From: Azospirillum thermophilum
GTDB lineage: Bacteria > Pseudomonadota > Alphaproteobacteria > Azospirillales > Azospirillaceae
DNA: 64,000 nt
Assembly: GCF_003130795.1 (NCBI RefSeq)
Contig: NZ_CP029357.1
Span: forward strand, 310,001 to 374,000
Direction of reading: 5' to 3'
Of this stretch, positions 8,507 through 18,835 are shown in pieces (the stretch's first letter is position 1; the number at the start of each line of letters is the position of its first letter). The position numbers and the translations under genes were made by a program. The notes below the pieces were generated by a model. It was not told where the DNA came from, did no database searches, and saw only the letters and a list, made by a program, of their open reading frames with translations.

Positions 8507-9429
8507 GGCGTTTCTCCTTGGCCAGGCCGCGCGAACGGACGGACGAGCCCCAGCGCGAAGACGGTGTGCGGGCAGACATCGACGCAGCGGCCGCAGGCCG
8601 TGCAGTCGGGCGAGGTGACGAGGGGGGCGCCGGGTCCCTTCAGGGCCGGCGTGAGGACCTGCGGCTCCGGGCAGACGGCGTAGCAGTCCATGCACTGGTC
8701 GCAGCGCTCGCGCGCCGGCGCCTTGACCGCGACGCTTCCCCGCCGGCCGACCAGCCCGTAGAAGGCGCCGACCGGGCAGAGATGGCCGCACCAGCCGCGC
8801 TGGGCGACGGCGAGGTCGAAGACGAAGACCGCGGCGACGGCGGCCAGCACGGCCCCCCCGGCGAACAGCCCGCCGAAGACGATGCCGCGGTGCAGGATGG
8901 TGACGGGATTGACAGCCTCCCACGCGATGGTGCCGGTGACGGCCGAGGCGACGAGGACGCCGGCCAGCACCGCCAGCCGGGTCTTCCGGCCGAGCGACAT
9001 GCCCTCGCGCAGGCCCAGCCGGCGGCGCAGCGCCGCGGCGGCGTCGGTGACGAGGTTCAGCGGGCAGACCCAGGAGCAGTAGAGCCGGCCGCGCAGCAGC
9101 AGATAGGCCGACAGCACGATGACGGCGCCGACCACCGCCGTGGTCTCCGGCCAGTGGCCGGCGAGCAGCGACTGCAGCAGGACGAACGGGTCGGTCAGCG
9201 GCAGCACGTCGAGCGTGCGGCTTTCCGCCAGCGTCCCCTTGGCGATCCACACCCCGAACAGCGGCCCGCTGAGGAACAGCGAGAGGAAGAAGAGCTGCGA
9301 CAGGCGGCGGGCGATCAGCCAGCGGTGGGCGGCGAACCAGCCGCGCGACGCGGCGGCGGCCCTGCCGGGGATCCGCCGTTCGGCGGCCTTGCCTGGACCC
9401 CGCCTCGCGGCGGTGGGCTGCATGCTCAT
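8503..9429 (-). CDS. napH: NapH, membrane quinol dehydrogenase subunit with ferredoxin domain, 308 aa
   Basis: Integral membrane iron-sulfur protein that with NapG moves electrons from quinol toward NapAB. It has four or more membrane helices, two CXXXCP motifs on the inside (YCSWVCPLN and WCGHLCPVG), and a C-terminal pair of 4Fe-4S motifs ([14 protein letters not shown] and [13 protein letters not shown]). The ATG at 9429 overlaps the napG stop (ATGA). The open frame extends upstream through napG, but that part is not NapH-like. Confidence 0.95.
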   Translation of the reverse strand: MSMQPTAARRGPGKAAERRIPGRAAAASRGWFAAHRWLIARRLSQLFFLSLFLSGPLFGVWIAKGTLAESRTLDVLPLTDPFVLLQSLLAGHWPETTAVVGAVIVLSAYLLLRGRLYCSWVCPLNLVTDAAAALRRRLGLREGMSLGRKTRLAVLAGVLVASAVTGTIAWEAVNPVTILHRGIVFGGLFAGGAVLAAVAAVFVFDLAVAQRGWCGHLCPVGAFYGLVGRRGSVAVKAPARERCDQCMDCYAVCPEPQVLTPALKGPGAPLVTSPDCTACGRCVDVCPHTVFALGLVRPFARPGQGETP

Positions 9430-10205
9430 GGCAGACCTCCCTTGCCGAGCGGGGATTTGAGGGAGGGCGGCTCGTAGCCGCGGTCCGGCAGGTCGATGGT
9501 GCCCTCGATCAGGGCGCCGCCATGCTTCGCCTTCTCCTCCCAGCCCAGCCGGTAATGGCCGCCGATCCGGCCGACGGCGAGCGCGGTGGGCAGGACCTTG
9601 ATGGCGGCCTCCTCCAGCACGCAGGACTTCTCGCACTTGCCGCAGCCGGTGCAGGCGTCGGTATGGACGACGGGGATCAGGTAGGCGTGCTTGCCGGTCC
9701 GCTCGTTGTGGCGCATCTCCAGCGTGATCGCCTTGTCGATCAGCGGGCAGACGCGGTAGCAGACGTCGCAGCGCAGCCCCAGCACGTTCAGGCAGCTTTC
9801 ATGGCCGACCAGGACGGCGGTGCCCATGCGCGCCTTGTCGATGTCGGTCAGCGAGCGGTCGAGCGCGCCGGTCGGACAGGCGGGGACGCAGGGGATGTCG
9901 GGGCACATCTCGCAGGGGATGTCGCGCGCCTCGAAGTAGGGCGTGCCCATGGCCGCCGGCCCGCCGGGCTCGGCGAGCTTCAGCGTGTCGTAGGGGCAGG
10001 CGCGCGCGCACAGGCCGCAGCGGACGCAGGCGCCGAGGAAGTCCGCCTCGGGCAGGGCGCCGGGCGGCCGCAGGGCCGGCGCGGCGAGCGAGCGCGACGG
10101 GCCGGCGAGCTCGCCCAGCACCAGCGCGGTGCAGCCGGCCCCGGCCGCGAGCTTCGCGGCGTCGGCCAGGAACTGGCGCCTGTCCTTGTTGGGGGGTGGA
10201 GGCAT
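9426..10205 (-). CDS. napG: NapG, periplasmic 4x[4Fe-4S] ferredoxin-type protein, 259 aa
   Basis: Electron carrier partner of NapH. A twin-arginine export signal is present near the N-terminus ([15 protein letters not shown]). Four cysteine clusters follow: [35 protein letters not shown] and [11 protein letters not shown]. It lies 87 bases downstream of napA and overlaps napH by four bases. Confidence 0.96.
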   Translation of the reverse strand: MPPPPNKDRRQFLADAAKLAAGAGCTALVLGELAGPSRSLAAPALRPPGALPEADFLGACVRCGLCARACPYDTLKLAEPGGPAAMGTPYFEARDIPCEMCPDIPCVPACPTGALDRSLTDIDKARMGTAVLVGHESCLNVLGLRCDVCYRVCPLIDKAITLEMRHNERTGKHAYLIPVVHTDACTGCGKCEKSCVLEEAAIKVLPTALAVGRIGGHYRLGWEEKAKHGGALIEGTIDLPDRGYEPPSLKSPLGKGGLP

Positions 10206-10292
10206 CGGAAACTCCCGGGAACGGTCCCGTGGGATCTTGCGCCCTCCCGCCGGCCGGAAGCGGCCGGGCGGAAGGAGCGGCGGTGGCGGCCG

Positions 10293-12785
10293 TCAGGCCT
10301 TCACCACCCGGACGGCGCATTTCTTGAAGTCCGTCTCCTTGGAGATCGGGCAGGTGGCGTCGAGCGTCAGCTTGTTGACGAGCTGGGTCTCGTCGAACCA
10401 GGGGATGAAGACGACGCCCTCGGGCGGCTTGTTGCGGCCCTGGGTCTCGACCCGGGTCAGCACCTCGCCCCGGCGGGTCTGCAGCTTCACCGGCATGCCC
10501 CGGCGCAGGCCGCGCTTCTTCGCGTCCTCGGGATGCATGAAGACCACGGCGTTGGGGAAGGCGCGGTGCAGCTCGGGCACGCGGCGGGTCATCGAGCCGC
10601 TGTGCCAGTGCTCCAGCACGCGGCCGGTGACGAGCCACAGGTCGTAGTCCTTGTCCGGCTCCTCCGCCGCGGGCTGGTAGGGCAGCGCGAAGACCACGGC
10701 GCGGCCGTCCTTGTGGCCGTAGAACTTCACCCCCTCCCCCGCCTTCACGTAGGGGTCGTAGCCCTCGCGGAAGCGCCAGAGGGTCTCCTTCTCGTCCACC
10801 ACCGGCCAGCGCAGGCCGCGGGCCTTGTGGTACAGCTCGAAGGGGGCGAGGTCGTGGCCGTGGCCGCGGCCGAAGGCGGCATATTCCTCGAACAGCCCCT
10901 TCTGCACGTAGAAGCCGAAGTGCCGCGATTCGTCGTTGTCGAAGCCGGCCTGGATCTCCGTCACCGGGAAGCGGTCGACCTGCCCGTTGGCGAACAGCAC
11001 GTCGAACAGGGTCTTGCCCTTGAGTTCCGGCGCCTTGGCGATCAGGTCGGCCGGCCAGACCTCCTCCACCGTGAAGCGCTTGGAGAACTCCATCATCTGC
11101 CAGAGGTCGGAGCGCGCCTCGCCCGGCGCCTTCACCTGCTGGCGCCAGAACTGGGTGCGCCGCTCGGCGTTGCCGTAGGCGCCTTCCTTCTCCATCCACA
11201 TGGCGGTGGGCAGGATCAGGTCGGCGGACAGCGCGGTGACCGTCGGATAGGGGTCGGAGACGATGATGAAGTTGTCCGGGTTGCGGTAGCCGGGATAGCC
11301 CTCCTCGTTGATGTTGGGCGCGGCCTGCATGTTGTTGGTGCACATCACCCAGTAGGCGTTCAGCTTGCCGTCCTTCAGCATGCGGTGCTGCTGGACGGCG
11401 TGGAAGCCCACCTTGTCGGGGATGGTGCCCTCCGGCACTTTCCAGATCTGCTCGGTCGCCTTGCGGTGGGCCGGGTTGTTCACCACCATGTCGGCGGGCA
11501 GCCGGTGCGAGAAGGTGCCGACCTCGCGCGCCGTGCCGCAGGCGGACGGCTGGCCGGTCAGCGAGAAGGGGCCGCAGCCGGGCTGGCTGATCTTGCCGGT
11601 CAGCAGATGCACGTTGTAGACGAGGTTGTTCACCCACGTCCCGCGCGTGTGCTGGTTGAAGCCCATGGTCCAGTAGGAGACGACCTTGACCTTGGGATCG
11701 GCATAGAGCTCGGCCAGCGCCAGCAGCTTGTCGGCCGGCACGCCGGAGAGCCCGGCCACCTTCTCCAGCGTGTAGTCGGCGACGAAGGCCTTGAACTCCT
11801 CGAAGGAGATGGGATCGGCCTTGTTGGGGTCGGCGGCGTCCTTGGCGTCCTTCTCCAGCGGGTGGGTCGGGCGCAGGCCGTAGCCGATGTCGGTGACGCC
11901 CTTCTTGAAGTTCACCGCCTTGGCGACGAACTCCTGGTTCACCCGGCCGGTCTGGATGATGTGGTTGGCGATGTAGTTGAGGATCGCCAGATCGGTCTGC
12001 GGCCGGAAGGTCAGGCCGAGGTCGGCCAGCTCGTAGCTGCGATGCTCGAAGGTCGACAGCACGGCGACCTTGCAGCCGTCATGGGTCAGGCGGCGGTCGG
12101 TGATGCGCGACCACAGGATGGGGTGCATCTCCGCCATGTTGGAGCCCCACAGCACGAAGGCGTCGGCATGCTCCGCGTCGTCGTAGCAGCCCATCGGCTC
12201 GTCGATGCCGAAGGTGCGCATGAAGCCGGCGACGGCGGAGGCCATGCAGTGCCGCGCGTTGGGGTCGAGGTTGTTGGAGCGCAGCCCGGCCTTCATCAGC
12301 TTGGCCGCCGCATAGCCTTCCCAGATCGTCCACTGGCCGGAGCCGAACATGCCGACCGCCGTGGGGCCGCTCTTCTTCAGGGCCTCCTTCCACTTGGCGG
12401 CCATGACGTCGAAGGCCTCGTCCCAGGAGACCGGCTCGAACTCGCCGTTCTTGTCGTACTTGCCGTTCTTCCTGCGCAGCAGCGGCCTGGTCAGCCGGTC
12501 CTCGCCATACATGATCTTGGAGAGGAAGTAGCCCTTGATGCAGTTCAGGCCGCGGTTGACCGGCGCGTCCGGATCGCCCTGGGTGGCGACGACGCGGCCG
12601 GACTTGACGCCGACCAGGACGCCGCAGCCGGTGCCGCAGAAGCGGCACACCCCCTTGTCCCAGCGGATGTCGTCCGCGGGCCGGCCGGCGGCCTCCGCGA
12701 CGTCGGGGGAGAGCGGCAGGCCGGCGACGGCGGCCGTGGCGGCGACCGCATTGGCCTTCACGAACGTGCGGCGGGTGAGCTTCAT
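10293..12785 (-). CDS. napA: NapA, catalytic subunit of periplasmic nitrate reductase, 830 aa
   Basis: Molybdopterin enzyme that reduces nitrate to nitrite in the periplasm. A Tat signal ([19 protein letters not shown]) is followed at about residues 45-80 by the 4Fe-4S motif [10 protein letters not shown]...NC. The presumed Mo-ligand cysteine is in [10 protein letters not shown]. The C-terminal molybdopterin dinucleotide-binding domain includes the [13 protein letters not shown] segment typical of NapA. The ATG at 12785 overlaps the napD stop by four bases. Length is normal. The enzyme supports respiratory denitrification or redox balancing, and NapB, C, G and H are all encoded in the same operon. 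Confidence 0.98.
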   Translation of the reverse strand: MKLTRRTFVKANAVAATAAVAGLPLSPDVAEAAGRPADDIRWDKGVCRFCGTGCGVLVGVKSGRVVATQGDPDAPVNRGLNCIKGYFLSKIMYGEDRLTRPLLRRKNGKYDKNGEFEPVSWDEAFDVMAAKWKEALKKSGPTAVGMFGSGQWTIWEGYAAAKLMKAGLRSNNLDPNARHCMASAVAGFMRTFGIDEPMGCYDDAEHADAFVLWGSNMAEMHPILWSRITDRRLTHDGCKVAVLSTFEHRSYELADLGLTFRPQTDLAILNYIANHIIQTGRVNQEFVAKAVNFKKGVTDIGYGLRPTHPLEKDAKDAADPNKADPISFEEFKAFVADYTLEKVAGLSGVPADKLLALAELYADPKVKVVSYWTMGFNQHTRGTWVNNLVYNVHLLTGKISQPGCGPFSLTGQPSACGTAREVGTFSHRLPADMVVNNPAHRKATEQIWKVPEGTIPDKVGFHAVQQHRMLKDGKLNAYWVMCTNNMQAAPNINEEGYPGYRNPDNFIIVSDPYPTVTALSADLILPTAMWMEKEGAYGNAERRTQFWRQQVKAPGEARSDLWQMMEFSKRFTVEEVWPADLIAKAPELKGKTLFDVLFANGQVDRFPVTEIQAGFDNDESRHFGFYVQKGLFEEYAAFGRGHGHDLAPFELYHKARGLRWPVVDEKETLWRFREGYDPYVKAGEGVKFYGHKDGRAVVFALPYQPAAEEPDKDYDLWLVTGRVLEHWHSGSMTRRVPELHRAFPNAVVFMHPEDAKKRGLRRGMPVKLQTRRGEVLTRVETQGRNKPPEGVVFIPWFDETQLVNKLTLDATCPISKETDFKKCAVRVVKA

Positions 12786-13102
12786 GAGGGCATCTCCTCG
12801 GACAGGTCGTCCGTCACGCAGTGGTGGTAGATGAGCGCGGTCGAAGCGACGCCGCTCGTCTGTGGCAGGCCGGCGAGGGTCAGGGCGGCGGGGATGCCGT
12901 CCGTATCCTCCACGGTGATGACCAGCCGCCCGTCGTCGGACCGCTGGTGGACCTCGACGCCCGGCAGGGCGGACAGGGCGGCCGCAGCCTCCGCCGCGCG
13001 GCCGGGGCGGGCATGGACGAGGACGCCGCAGATGTTGTGGCCCTGCGCGGCCGGGGCGGGCTTGCGCTCCGCCTCCTCTCGCATGAAGCGGGTCAGGCGC
13101 AT
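12782..13102 (-). CDS. napD: NapD, NapA signal-peptide chaperone, 106 aa
   Basis: Cytoplasmic chaperone that binds the NapA Tat signal and holds export until the cofactor is loaded. It has the NapD pattern [14 protein letters not shown], then GVEVHQ...GRLVITVED, and ends with IYHHCVTDD. It overlaps napA by four bases and napF by ten, consistent with coupled translation. Confidence 0.93.
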   Translation of the reverse strand: MRLTRFMREEAERKPAPAAQGHNICGVLVHARPGRAAEAAAALSALPGVEVHQRSDDGRLVITVEDTDGIPAALTLAGLPQTSGVASTALIYHHCVTDDLSEEMPS

Positions 13103-13449
13103 GCTGCGGTCTCCTCCGGCACGGGGGTGAGGGCGATGGCGCCGACCGGGCATGGCGCGACGCAGGCGCCGCAGCCATCGCAGGCGGCGGCATCGAGAGT
13201 CGGCACCGACCGGCCGCGGCCGAGCAGGCGGAAGCGGATGGCGCGCGGCTCGCAATGGTCGCCGCAGATCCGGCATTCCACCCCCCGGGCGGACAGGCAG
13301 GTCCCGGCGAAGGCGGCGATCTTCGGCGCGTCCGCCGCATCCGGCGGTTCGCTCTCCACCCTGGCGAAGAGGCGTCCGCGGAGCAGGGAAGCACGGCTGA
13401 CGGAGGACGGGAGGGGTCGGGCCATCGGGTGGGCCCCCAGTGATTTCAC
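13093..13449 (-). CDS. napF: NapF, short ferredoxin-type protein, 118 aa or 110 aa
   Basis: Cytoplasmic iron-sulfur accessory protein thought to help NapA maturation. Two cysteine clusters are visible: C-x7[11 protein letters not shown] and the regular [12 protein letters not shown]. The protein is shorter than E. coli NapF (about 164 residues), which has an extra N-terminal cluster; that cluster appears absent here. The start is uncertain. GTG 13449 gives 118 residues and ATG 13425 gives 110 residues beginning MARPLPSS. It is the first gene of the operon. Confidence 0.88.
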   Translation of the reverse strand: MKSLGAHPMARPLPSSVSRASLLRGRLFARVESEPPDAADAPKIAAFAGTCLSARGVECRICGDHCEPRAIRFRLLGRGRSVPTLDAAACDGCGACVAPCPVGAIALTPVPEETAACA

Positions 13450-13964
13450 ATGGCTCTTTGGTACTCCAACGTCCCCCTACTTCCGATGTGGTCAAATGAC
13501 GCAGACTGGTCCTTTGGGACTGATACCCGGGTATCGGGCAGGAGGTCGGCAGGTTGCAATCCTTGCGGCCAAGCTGTCGGAAAAAGGAGCAGGGCCATCG
13601 GCGAAATGCTCGACAGCTTGGCAGGCCAGCAATTCACGAGGGAAAGCATGGCGGTGTTTGCGGATGCGAAGATCCTTGTCCGCGATGCCTGCGGAGCACT
13701 TGCGCGATGCCGCGCCGGCCGTTGTGCGCTGCAGCAGGGCCGCGGGGAAGCGGGCGGAATCGGGCGGAATCGGGCGGCGTCGCCGGCAGGGGCGGAGCCG
13801 GCCTCCGGCGGGCGAAGCAGCTCGAATACCTCTGGCCGCGCAGCCTGACGGGCCGCCGTGCCGACTTCCGGACGGTGACGCGCGATGCGCCGGAGGCGCA
13901 CGGGCTGGCGGAGGATCCCGCGCTGCCGGAGTGAACAGGCCGGACGGCGGGTCCGGCCGCCGGA
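13450..13964. other. 515-base non-coding interval between nap and nor operons
   Basis: No convincing gene is seen here. Open frames of up to about 150 codons exist on both strands but lack recognisable domains, good ribosome sites or normal composition. The part next to napF should carry the nap promoter. A short 10-11-bp direct repeat (GGGCGGAATC-like, three copies) lies around 13750-13780. A 7-bp stem at 13938-13958 could end the nor operon. Confidence 0.5.
13522..13535. promoter_or_regulatory. 14-bp perfect palindrome upstream of napF
   Basis: GATACCCGGGTATC is fully self-complementary and lies about 75 bases upstream of the napF start. Position suggests an operator for nap control. It does not match the FNR consensus or the 7-2-7 NarL/NarP arrangement well, so the binding protein is unknown. 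Confidence 0.4.
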
Positions 13965-14666
13965 TCACCGCGCCCTGGTCGGGTCGCCGTACTGGATCGC
14001 CTGCCCTTCCGCCGGGGCGTGGATGCCGAAGCGGCCGGCCATCTGGCGCAGCGCGTCGCGGTCCTTCTGGATGGCGACGAGGCTGGTGATGGCGAAGGTG
14101 GCGAGCTGGCGGTCGGGCGTGCCCGACGCCTCGGTCTGGTAGAGGTCGACGAGGCGGTCGTGGATGCGGAGCTGGGCTTCGACATAGCCCTTGCCGAAGG
14201 ACTCGCCGCCGGCGCCGGACAGGGTCTTCGCCGCCTCCGCCGCCAGACCGGAGGCGGCGTTGGCCGGGTTGGTGACGGCGCCGGCCGCGCCCAGCGCGTC
14301 GGTCCGCTCCGGCGCGAGCTGGTCGGCCGGCGGCAGCTTGCGGTCGCCGGTCAGTGCCTTCAGGTCGTCCTGCAGCTTGCGGTGGGTGTCGGCGATGCGG
14401 GCGGCCAGCGTGCGCATGGCGTCGTCCGGCGCCTTCTCCGCGGCGAGCCGGCCGAGGTCGATCTGGCCGCGGCTGGCCTCCGCCGCCTGGCGGAGGAACA
14501 GGGCATCCTCCACCGGCAGGGCCTGTCCGGGCTGGGGCGGCACACGCGGGTTGGGATCGGGCCGCAGGTTCGCCTGGGCCAGGGCCGCGGGCGCGACGGC
14601 CAGGGGAACGAGGGGGCCGGCGCACAGGCCGGCGGCGAGCAGCACGGGAAGGACGGTCCTGCGCAT
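13965..14666 (-). CDS. Secreted DUF4142-domain protein, 233 aa
   Basis: Signal peptide of about 30 residues (MRRTVLPVLLAAGLCAG start, cut after AALAQ) followed by a helix-rich DUF4142 region. That region has the expected pattern DALFLRQAAEASRGQIDLGRLAAEKA and HRKLQDDLKAL. DUF4142 is predicted to be a ferritin-like helical bundle, and its function is not established. A low-complexity Ala/Gly stretch interrupts the domain around residues 125-150. It begins only 24 bases after norD in the same direction, so it is probably the distal gene of the nor transcript. That is inference. Confidence 0.85.
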   Translation of the reverse strand: MRRTVLPVLLAAGLCAGPLVPLAVAPAALAQANLRPDPNPRVPPQPGQALPVEDALFLRQAAEASRGQIDLGRLAAEKAPDDAMRTLAARIADTHRKLQDDLKALTGDRKLPPADQLAPERTDALGAAGAVTNPANAASGLAAEAAKTLSGAGGESFGKGYVEAQLRIHDRLVDLYQTEASGTPDRQLATFAITSLVAIQKDRDALRQMAGRFGIHAPAEGQAIQYGDPTRAR

Positions 14667-14690
14667 GGTGGCGTCTTGCCTCCTCTTGGG

Positions 14691-16655
14691 TCAGGGGCCG
14701 GCGGTGAGCTGCCGGTAGATCGCGGGCAGGGCGGCCGGCAGGCGCGAGACGTGCGGGAAGATCGCATAGGCGCCGGGGCCGAAGATGGCGGGGAGATAGT
14801 CGCGGCCGCGCTCGTCCACCGTCACGCCGAACAGCTTCAGCCCGGCCCGCCGCGCCTCCTGCACCGCGGCGCGGGTGTCCTCGATGGCGTAGCGGCCCTC
14901 GTAATGGTCGGTGTCGTTGGGCTTGCCGTCGGTGAGGACCAGCAGCAGGCGGGTGCCGTGCGGCCGGTCCTTCAGCCGCGCCGTGGCGTGGCGCAGCGCC
15001 GCCCCCATGCGGGTGTAGCTGCCCGGCTTCAGCGCCTGGATGCGGCGCAGCGTGCGGGCGTCGAGCCGGTCGCCGAAATCCTTCACGGTGCGCAGGCTCA
15101 CCCAATGGCGGCGGCGCGAGGTGAAGGTGAGGATGGCATGCTCGTCGCCGCAGGCGGTCAGGCCGTGGGTCAGGGCGAGCAGCGCCTCCTTCTCCACCTC
15201 CAGCACGCGCCGCTCCTCGATGTAGCTGTCGGTGGAGAGCGAGACGTCGACCAGCACGCAGACCGACAGGTCGCGGGCGACGGTGCGCACGGCGCTGTAG
15301 ACGCGGTCGGATCCCACCCCGCCGGCCCGGCGGTCGGCGACCGAGCGGACGAGCGCGGAGAGGTCGAGCTCCTCGCCGTCCGGCTGGGCGGGCATCACCA
15401 TGCGGCGCGGGCGCATCGCCTCGAACTGGCGGCGGACGAGGCGGATGCGGCGCAGCGCCGCCTCGTCGGGGATCCAGTCCTCGCCCTCCAGCGCGGCGGG
15501 CTCGGCGACGACGCGGCAGTGGTCGGGCAGATAGCACCGGCGCTTCCAGTCCCATTCGGGATAGGTCAGCTCGGCCCGCAGGGGCTCCGTCTCCTGCCCG
15601 GCGGGGGCGATGTCGAGTTCCAGGCGCAGCCTGGCCGCCGCCTTGCGGTCGTGGCGGCCGAGCGTGATCTCCTCCAGATCCTCGACGGCGCGGCGCGCCT
15701 GATCCTCGTCCTCATCCTCGGTCTTGCGGTTGAGGTTCACCATCTCGGCGATGCTCAGCAGCTTCTCGAAGCGGTTCAGCATCAGCGGGTCGTCGCGGCG
15801 CGTCTGGTCGTTGTCCCGGCGGGACGCCTTGCGGCGCCGCTCGTCGGCAGGGGCGGCGATGCCGGTCTCGTCCCCCTCCTCCTCCGGCGCCGGTCCCGGC
15901 GTCGGCTCGACCAGATCGCCCCACAGCGGGACCGGCAGGACGGGCTGGTGACCGACCGGCGCCCGGAAGCGGTCGAGCGGTGCCGCGGGATCGCTCACCG
16001 CGGCCCACAGGGCGGGATCGACAGGATCTGCGCCGCCGAGCAGGCGGCGGACCACCGCCTCGACCGCCGCCTCCTGCGCCGGCAGCCGGCGGGTCGGCCG
16101 GACCGCCAGCAGGGCGGCGGCCAGCCGGTCGTGCAGGGGGCGCAGGGCCGGCCAGCAGGCGAGCGTCCGCGCGGTGGCGAGGCGGGCGGCGCGCAGGCGG
16201 ACGATGTCGGCTTGCAACGGATCGGCGGGCAATGGATCGGCGGGCAGCGGATCGGCGGGCAGCGGATTGGCCGGCAGCGGGCCGGGCGCTTCGGCGTGGG
16301 CGAAGAAGGCCGCCAGCCACTCGTAGAGCGCCTGGTTGTCGGCGTGGTCGGGGAACAGGGCGATGCGGTCGGGAAGCTGCAGGACGCTGCCGTCGAAGCG
16401 GGCGCGCTCCAGCGCCTCCGTCCCCAGCCCCAGGCGCTGGCGCCAGGACAGCCGGTGCGCCGAGCCTTCCGCCGCCCCGGCGGCGAGGCGGACGGCGCCG
16501 GGGCCGCCCAGCATGCGGAAGAGGATGCCGAGCCGGCCGCGCATCTCCTCCAGCCGCGCCGCGGCGGCGGGGTGATCGGGATAGGAGGCCGCCTGCCCCA
16601 CCAGACGGTGCCAGAGCTGGCCGACGAACTCCTCCGGTTCCCAGAACGAGGCCAT
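14691..16655 (-). CDS. norD: NorD, nitric-oxide reductase activation protein with VWA domain, 654 aa
   Basis: Partner of NorQ in assembling or activating NO reductase. The C-terminal 200 residues form a von Willebrand factor A domain with the metal-site motif DVSLSTDS and the later VLTDGKPND. The N-terminal half is the NorD-specific helical region (FWEPEEFVGQLWHRLVG). An acidic linker (KTEDEDEDQARR) precedes the VWA region. The stretch near residues 125-150 is an unusual Pro-Leu-Pro-Ala-Asp repeat, listed separately. It lies 18 bases after norQ. Confidence 0.93.
   Translation of the reverse strand: MASFWEPEEFVGQLWHRLVGQAASYPDHPAAAARLEEMRGRLGILFRMLGGPGAVRLAAGAAEGSAHRLSWRQRLGLGTEALERARFDGSVLQLPDRIALFPDHADNQALYEWLAAFFAHAEAPGPLPANPLPADPLPADPLPADPLQADIVRLRAARLATARTLACWPALRPLHDRLAAALLAVRPTRRLPAQEAAVEAVVRRLLGGADPVDPALWAAVSDPAAPLDRFRAPVGHQPVLPVPLWGDLVEPTPGPAPEEEGDETGIAAPADERRRKASRRDNDQTRRDDPLMLNRFEKLLSIAEMVNLNRKTEDEDEDQARRAVEDLEEITLGRHDRKAAARLRLELDIAPAGQETEPLRAELTYPEWDWKRRCYLPDHCRVVAEPAALEGEDWIPDEAALRRIRLVRRQFEAMRPRRMVMPAQPDGEELDLSALVRSVADRRAGGVGSDRVYSAVRTVARDLSVCVLVDVSLSTDSYIEERRVLEVEKEALLALTHGLTACGDEHAILTFTSRRRHWVSLRTVKDFGDRLDARTLRRIQALKPGSYTRMGAALRHATARLKDRPHGTRLLLVLTDGKPNDTDHYEGRYAIEDTRAAVQEARRAGLKLFGVTVDERGRDYLPAIFGPGAYAIFPHVSRLPAALPAIYRQLTAGP
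16216..16275 (-). repeat. Four 15-bp in-frame tandem repeats inside norD
   Basis: Four 15-bp units beginning at 16216, 16231, 16246 and 16261 are close variants of AGCGGATCGGCGGGC. Read on the minus strand they encode PLPA(D/N) repeats within NorD. The unit is a multiple of three, so the reading frame is kept. This is likely a slippage-expanded linker. Confidence 0.85.
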
Positions 16656-16673
16656 GGCTCTCCCCTCCCCGCG

Positions 16674-17459
16674 TCAGGACAGGGTCAGCTCGACGGCGCG
16701 CAGCAGCGCCCGCTTGACCTCCGGATCGTCGGTCAGCGGCTCGATCATCGCGGCCGTCACCGCATCCTCGCGCGCCATGCCGTCGCGGATCAGGGTGGCG
16801 CAATAGACCAGCAGGCGGGTGGAGACCCCCTCCTCCAGATCCTGGCCCTTGAGGGCGCGCAGCGCATTGCCCAGCCGGACCAGCGGGGCGACGCGGTCGC
16901 GCTCCAGGCCGCTTTCGCGGGCGACGATGGCGGTCTCCGCCTCCGGCTCCGGGAAGTCGAACTCGATGGCGAGGAAGCGCTGGCGGGTCGATGGCTTCAG
17001 GGACTTCAGGATGTTCTGGTAGCCGGGATTGTAGGAGACGACGAGCATGAAGCCGTCGGGCGCCTCCAGCAGTTCGCCGGTGCGTTCCAGCGGCAGCAGG
17101 CGGCGGTCGTCGGTCAGCGGATGCAGCACGACGGTCACGTCCTTGCGCGCCTCCACCACCTCGTCGAGGTAGCAGACGGCGCCCTCGCGCACCGCCCGGG
17201 TCAGCGGCCCGTCCACCCAGACCGTGTCGCCGCCCTTCAGCAGGTAGCGGCCGGTCAGGTCGGCGGCGGTCAGGTCGTCGTGGCAGGAGACGGTGTAGAG
17301 CGGGCGTCCCAGCCTCGCCGCCATGTGGCTGACGAAGCGCGTCTTGCCGCAGCCGGTCGGCCCCTTCAGCAGAAGGGGCAGCCGGTTGCGGAAGGCGTGC
17401 TCGAACAGCGCCACCTCCCGCCCGACCGGGGCGTAATAGGGAAGCTCCGCCGCGTCCAT
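16674..17459 (-). CDS. norQ: NorQ, MoxR/CbbQ-type AAA+ ATPase, 261 aa
   Basis: ATPase that works with NorD to insert cofactors into, or activate, the NorCB reductase. The Walker A motif GPTGCGKT is at about residues 36-43, Walker B is in [11 protein letters not shown], and the sensor-type SYNPGYQN segment follows. The C-terminal CbbQ/NirQ/NorQ extension is intact. ATG 17459 is preferred; an in-frame GTG two codons upstream is also possible. It begins 10 bases after norB. Confidence 0.95.
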   Translation of the reverse strand: MDAAELPYYAPVGREVALFEHAFRNRLPLLLKGPTGCGKTRFVSHMAARLGRPLYTVSCHDDLTAADLTGRYLLKGGDTVWVDGPLTRAVREGAVCYLDEVVEARKDVTVVLHPLTDDRRLLPLERTGELLEAPDGFMLVVSYNPGYQNILKSLKPSTRQRFLAIEFDFPEPEAETAIVARESGLERDRVAPLVRLGNALRALKGQDLEEGVSTRLLVYCATLIRDGMAREDAVTAAMIEPLTDDPEVKRALLRAVELTLS

Positions 17460-17469
17460 CGCCACCGCC

Positions 17470-18819
17470 CTATTCCGCCGGCACGACGCCGGGACGGGTG
17501 CGGGCCGGAAGCTGCTCGCGCGCCGGTCCGAAGATGGCGTAGACGAACATCAGCACGGAGACCACCACGAAGACCCCGGAGCCCAGCCGCATCCAGTAGA
17601 ACAGGGCGAGCTGTTCCTGCACCTCCATGTAGGTCAGGCCCATGACGCGCTGCAGATGGACCTGCACGACGCCGCCGAAGGTCAGCGTGAAGGTCATGAA
17701 GGCCATGGCGGAGCACATGATCCAGAAGCTCCACATGTTCAGGAGCTGGTTGTAGGGCGCCCGCCCGCGCAGATGCGGCATGGCGTAGGTGATGATCGAC
17801 AGGTTGATCATCACGTAGGCGCCGAAGAAGGCGAGGTGCCCGTGCGCCGCGGTGATCTGGGTGCCGTGGCTGTAGTAGTTGACGAAGGACAGCGTGTGCA
17901 GGAAGCCCCAGACGCCGGCCCCGAAGAAGGCGAAGACCGGGGTGGCGAGCGTCCAGAGCAGCGCCGCCCGGTTCGGGTGGTCGCGCCGGCCCTTCCAGGC
18001 CATGGAGAAGGCGAAGATCACCATGGCGAAGAAGGGCGCGACCTCCAGCGTGGAGAACAGCGAGCCGATCCACTGCCAGTAGCCCGGCGCCCCGATCCAG
18101 TAGTAATGGTGGCCGGTGCCGAGCAGGCCGGAGAACAGCGCCAGCCCGACGATGGCGTACAGCCACTTCTCCACCAGCTCGCGGTCGACGCCGGTCATCT
18201 TGATGACGAGGAATCCCAGGATCGAGGCCATCACCAGTTCCCACACGCCCTCGACCCACAGGTGCACGACGTACCACCAGTAGAGCTTGTCCACCGCCAG
18301 ATTGTCGGGGTTGTAGAAGGCGAACAGGAAGAAGATCGCCACGCCCCACAGGCCGAGCAGCAGGATGTTGGTGATCGCCGTCCTGCGGCCGCGCAGCACG
18401 GTCAGCGAGATGTTGTAGAGGAAGATCAGCGCCGCGACGACGATGCCGATCTTGACCCACAGGGGCTGTTCCAGGAACTCCCGCCCGCCATGGATGCCGA
18501 GCGTGTAGCCGGCCACCGCCCCCAGCGCGCCGACCATCAGGATGACGAGCTGGACATAGGCGAGCATCGGGCTCTCGATGTCGCGCTCCGCCTCTTCCGG
18601 GATCAGGTAATAGGCGGCGCCGAAGAAGCCCAGCAGGAGCCAGACGATCAGCGCGTTGGTGTGGATCATGCGCAGGATGTTGAAGGGCAGCACCTCCGCC
18701 AGGAAGTTCGGCAGGACATAGACCGTGCCGGCGAGCGCGCCGACCAGCACCTGCACGACGAACAGCGCCATGGCGCAGACGAAGTACCAGTAGGCGATCC
18801 GTTGCGTGGCGAATTTCAT
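17470..18819 (-). CDS. norB: NorB, catalytic subunit of cytochrome c-dependent nitric-oxide reductase, 449 aa
   Basis: Twelve-helix membrane protein of the haem-copper oxidase superfamily that reduces 2 NO to N2O. Histidine ligand segments are visible: [14 protein letters not shown] (helix II), [12 protein letters not shown] with its glutamate, TGHHYYWIG, and [13 protein letters not shown] near the binuclear centre. The length matches the short, NorC-dependent cNor form, not the fused quinol-dependent form. It lies 16 bases after norC. Confidence 0.97.
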   Translation of the reverse strand: MKFATQRIAYWYFVCAMALFVVQVLVGALAGTVYVLPNFLAEVLPFNILRMIHTNALIVWLLLGFFGAAYYLIPEEAERDIESPMLAYVQLVILMVGALGAVAGYTLGIHGGREFLEQPLWVKIGIVVAALIFLYNISLTVLRGRRTAITNILLLGLWGVAIFFLFAFYNPDNLAVDKLYWWYVVHLWVEGVWELVMASILGFLVIKMTGVDRELVEKWLYAIVGLALFSGLLGTGHHYYWIGAPGYWQWIGSLFSTLEVAPFFAMVIFAFSMAWKGRRDHPNRAALLWTLATPVFAFFGAGVWGFLHTLSFVNYYSHGTQITAAHGHLAFFGAYVMINLSIITYAMPHLRGRAPYNQLLNMWSFWIMCSAMAFMTFTLTFGGVVQVHLQRVMGLTYMEVQEQLALFYWMRLGSGVFVVVSVLMFVYAIFGPAREQLPARTRPGVVPAE

Positions 18820-18835
18820 GTCGGCGCCTCCCCTC

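Noticed and set aside
13446..13901. Open frames of 130-150 codons in the nap-nor gap, both strands
   Set aside because: No recognisable family, skewed composition and no convincing start. A Cys-rich piece on the plus strand was considered as a small iron-sulfur protein but lacks a regular motif.
17460..17465. GTG at 17465 as the norQ start
   Set aside because: The ATG six bases downstream is equally well spaced and fits the family N-terminus; the difference is only two residues.
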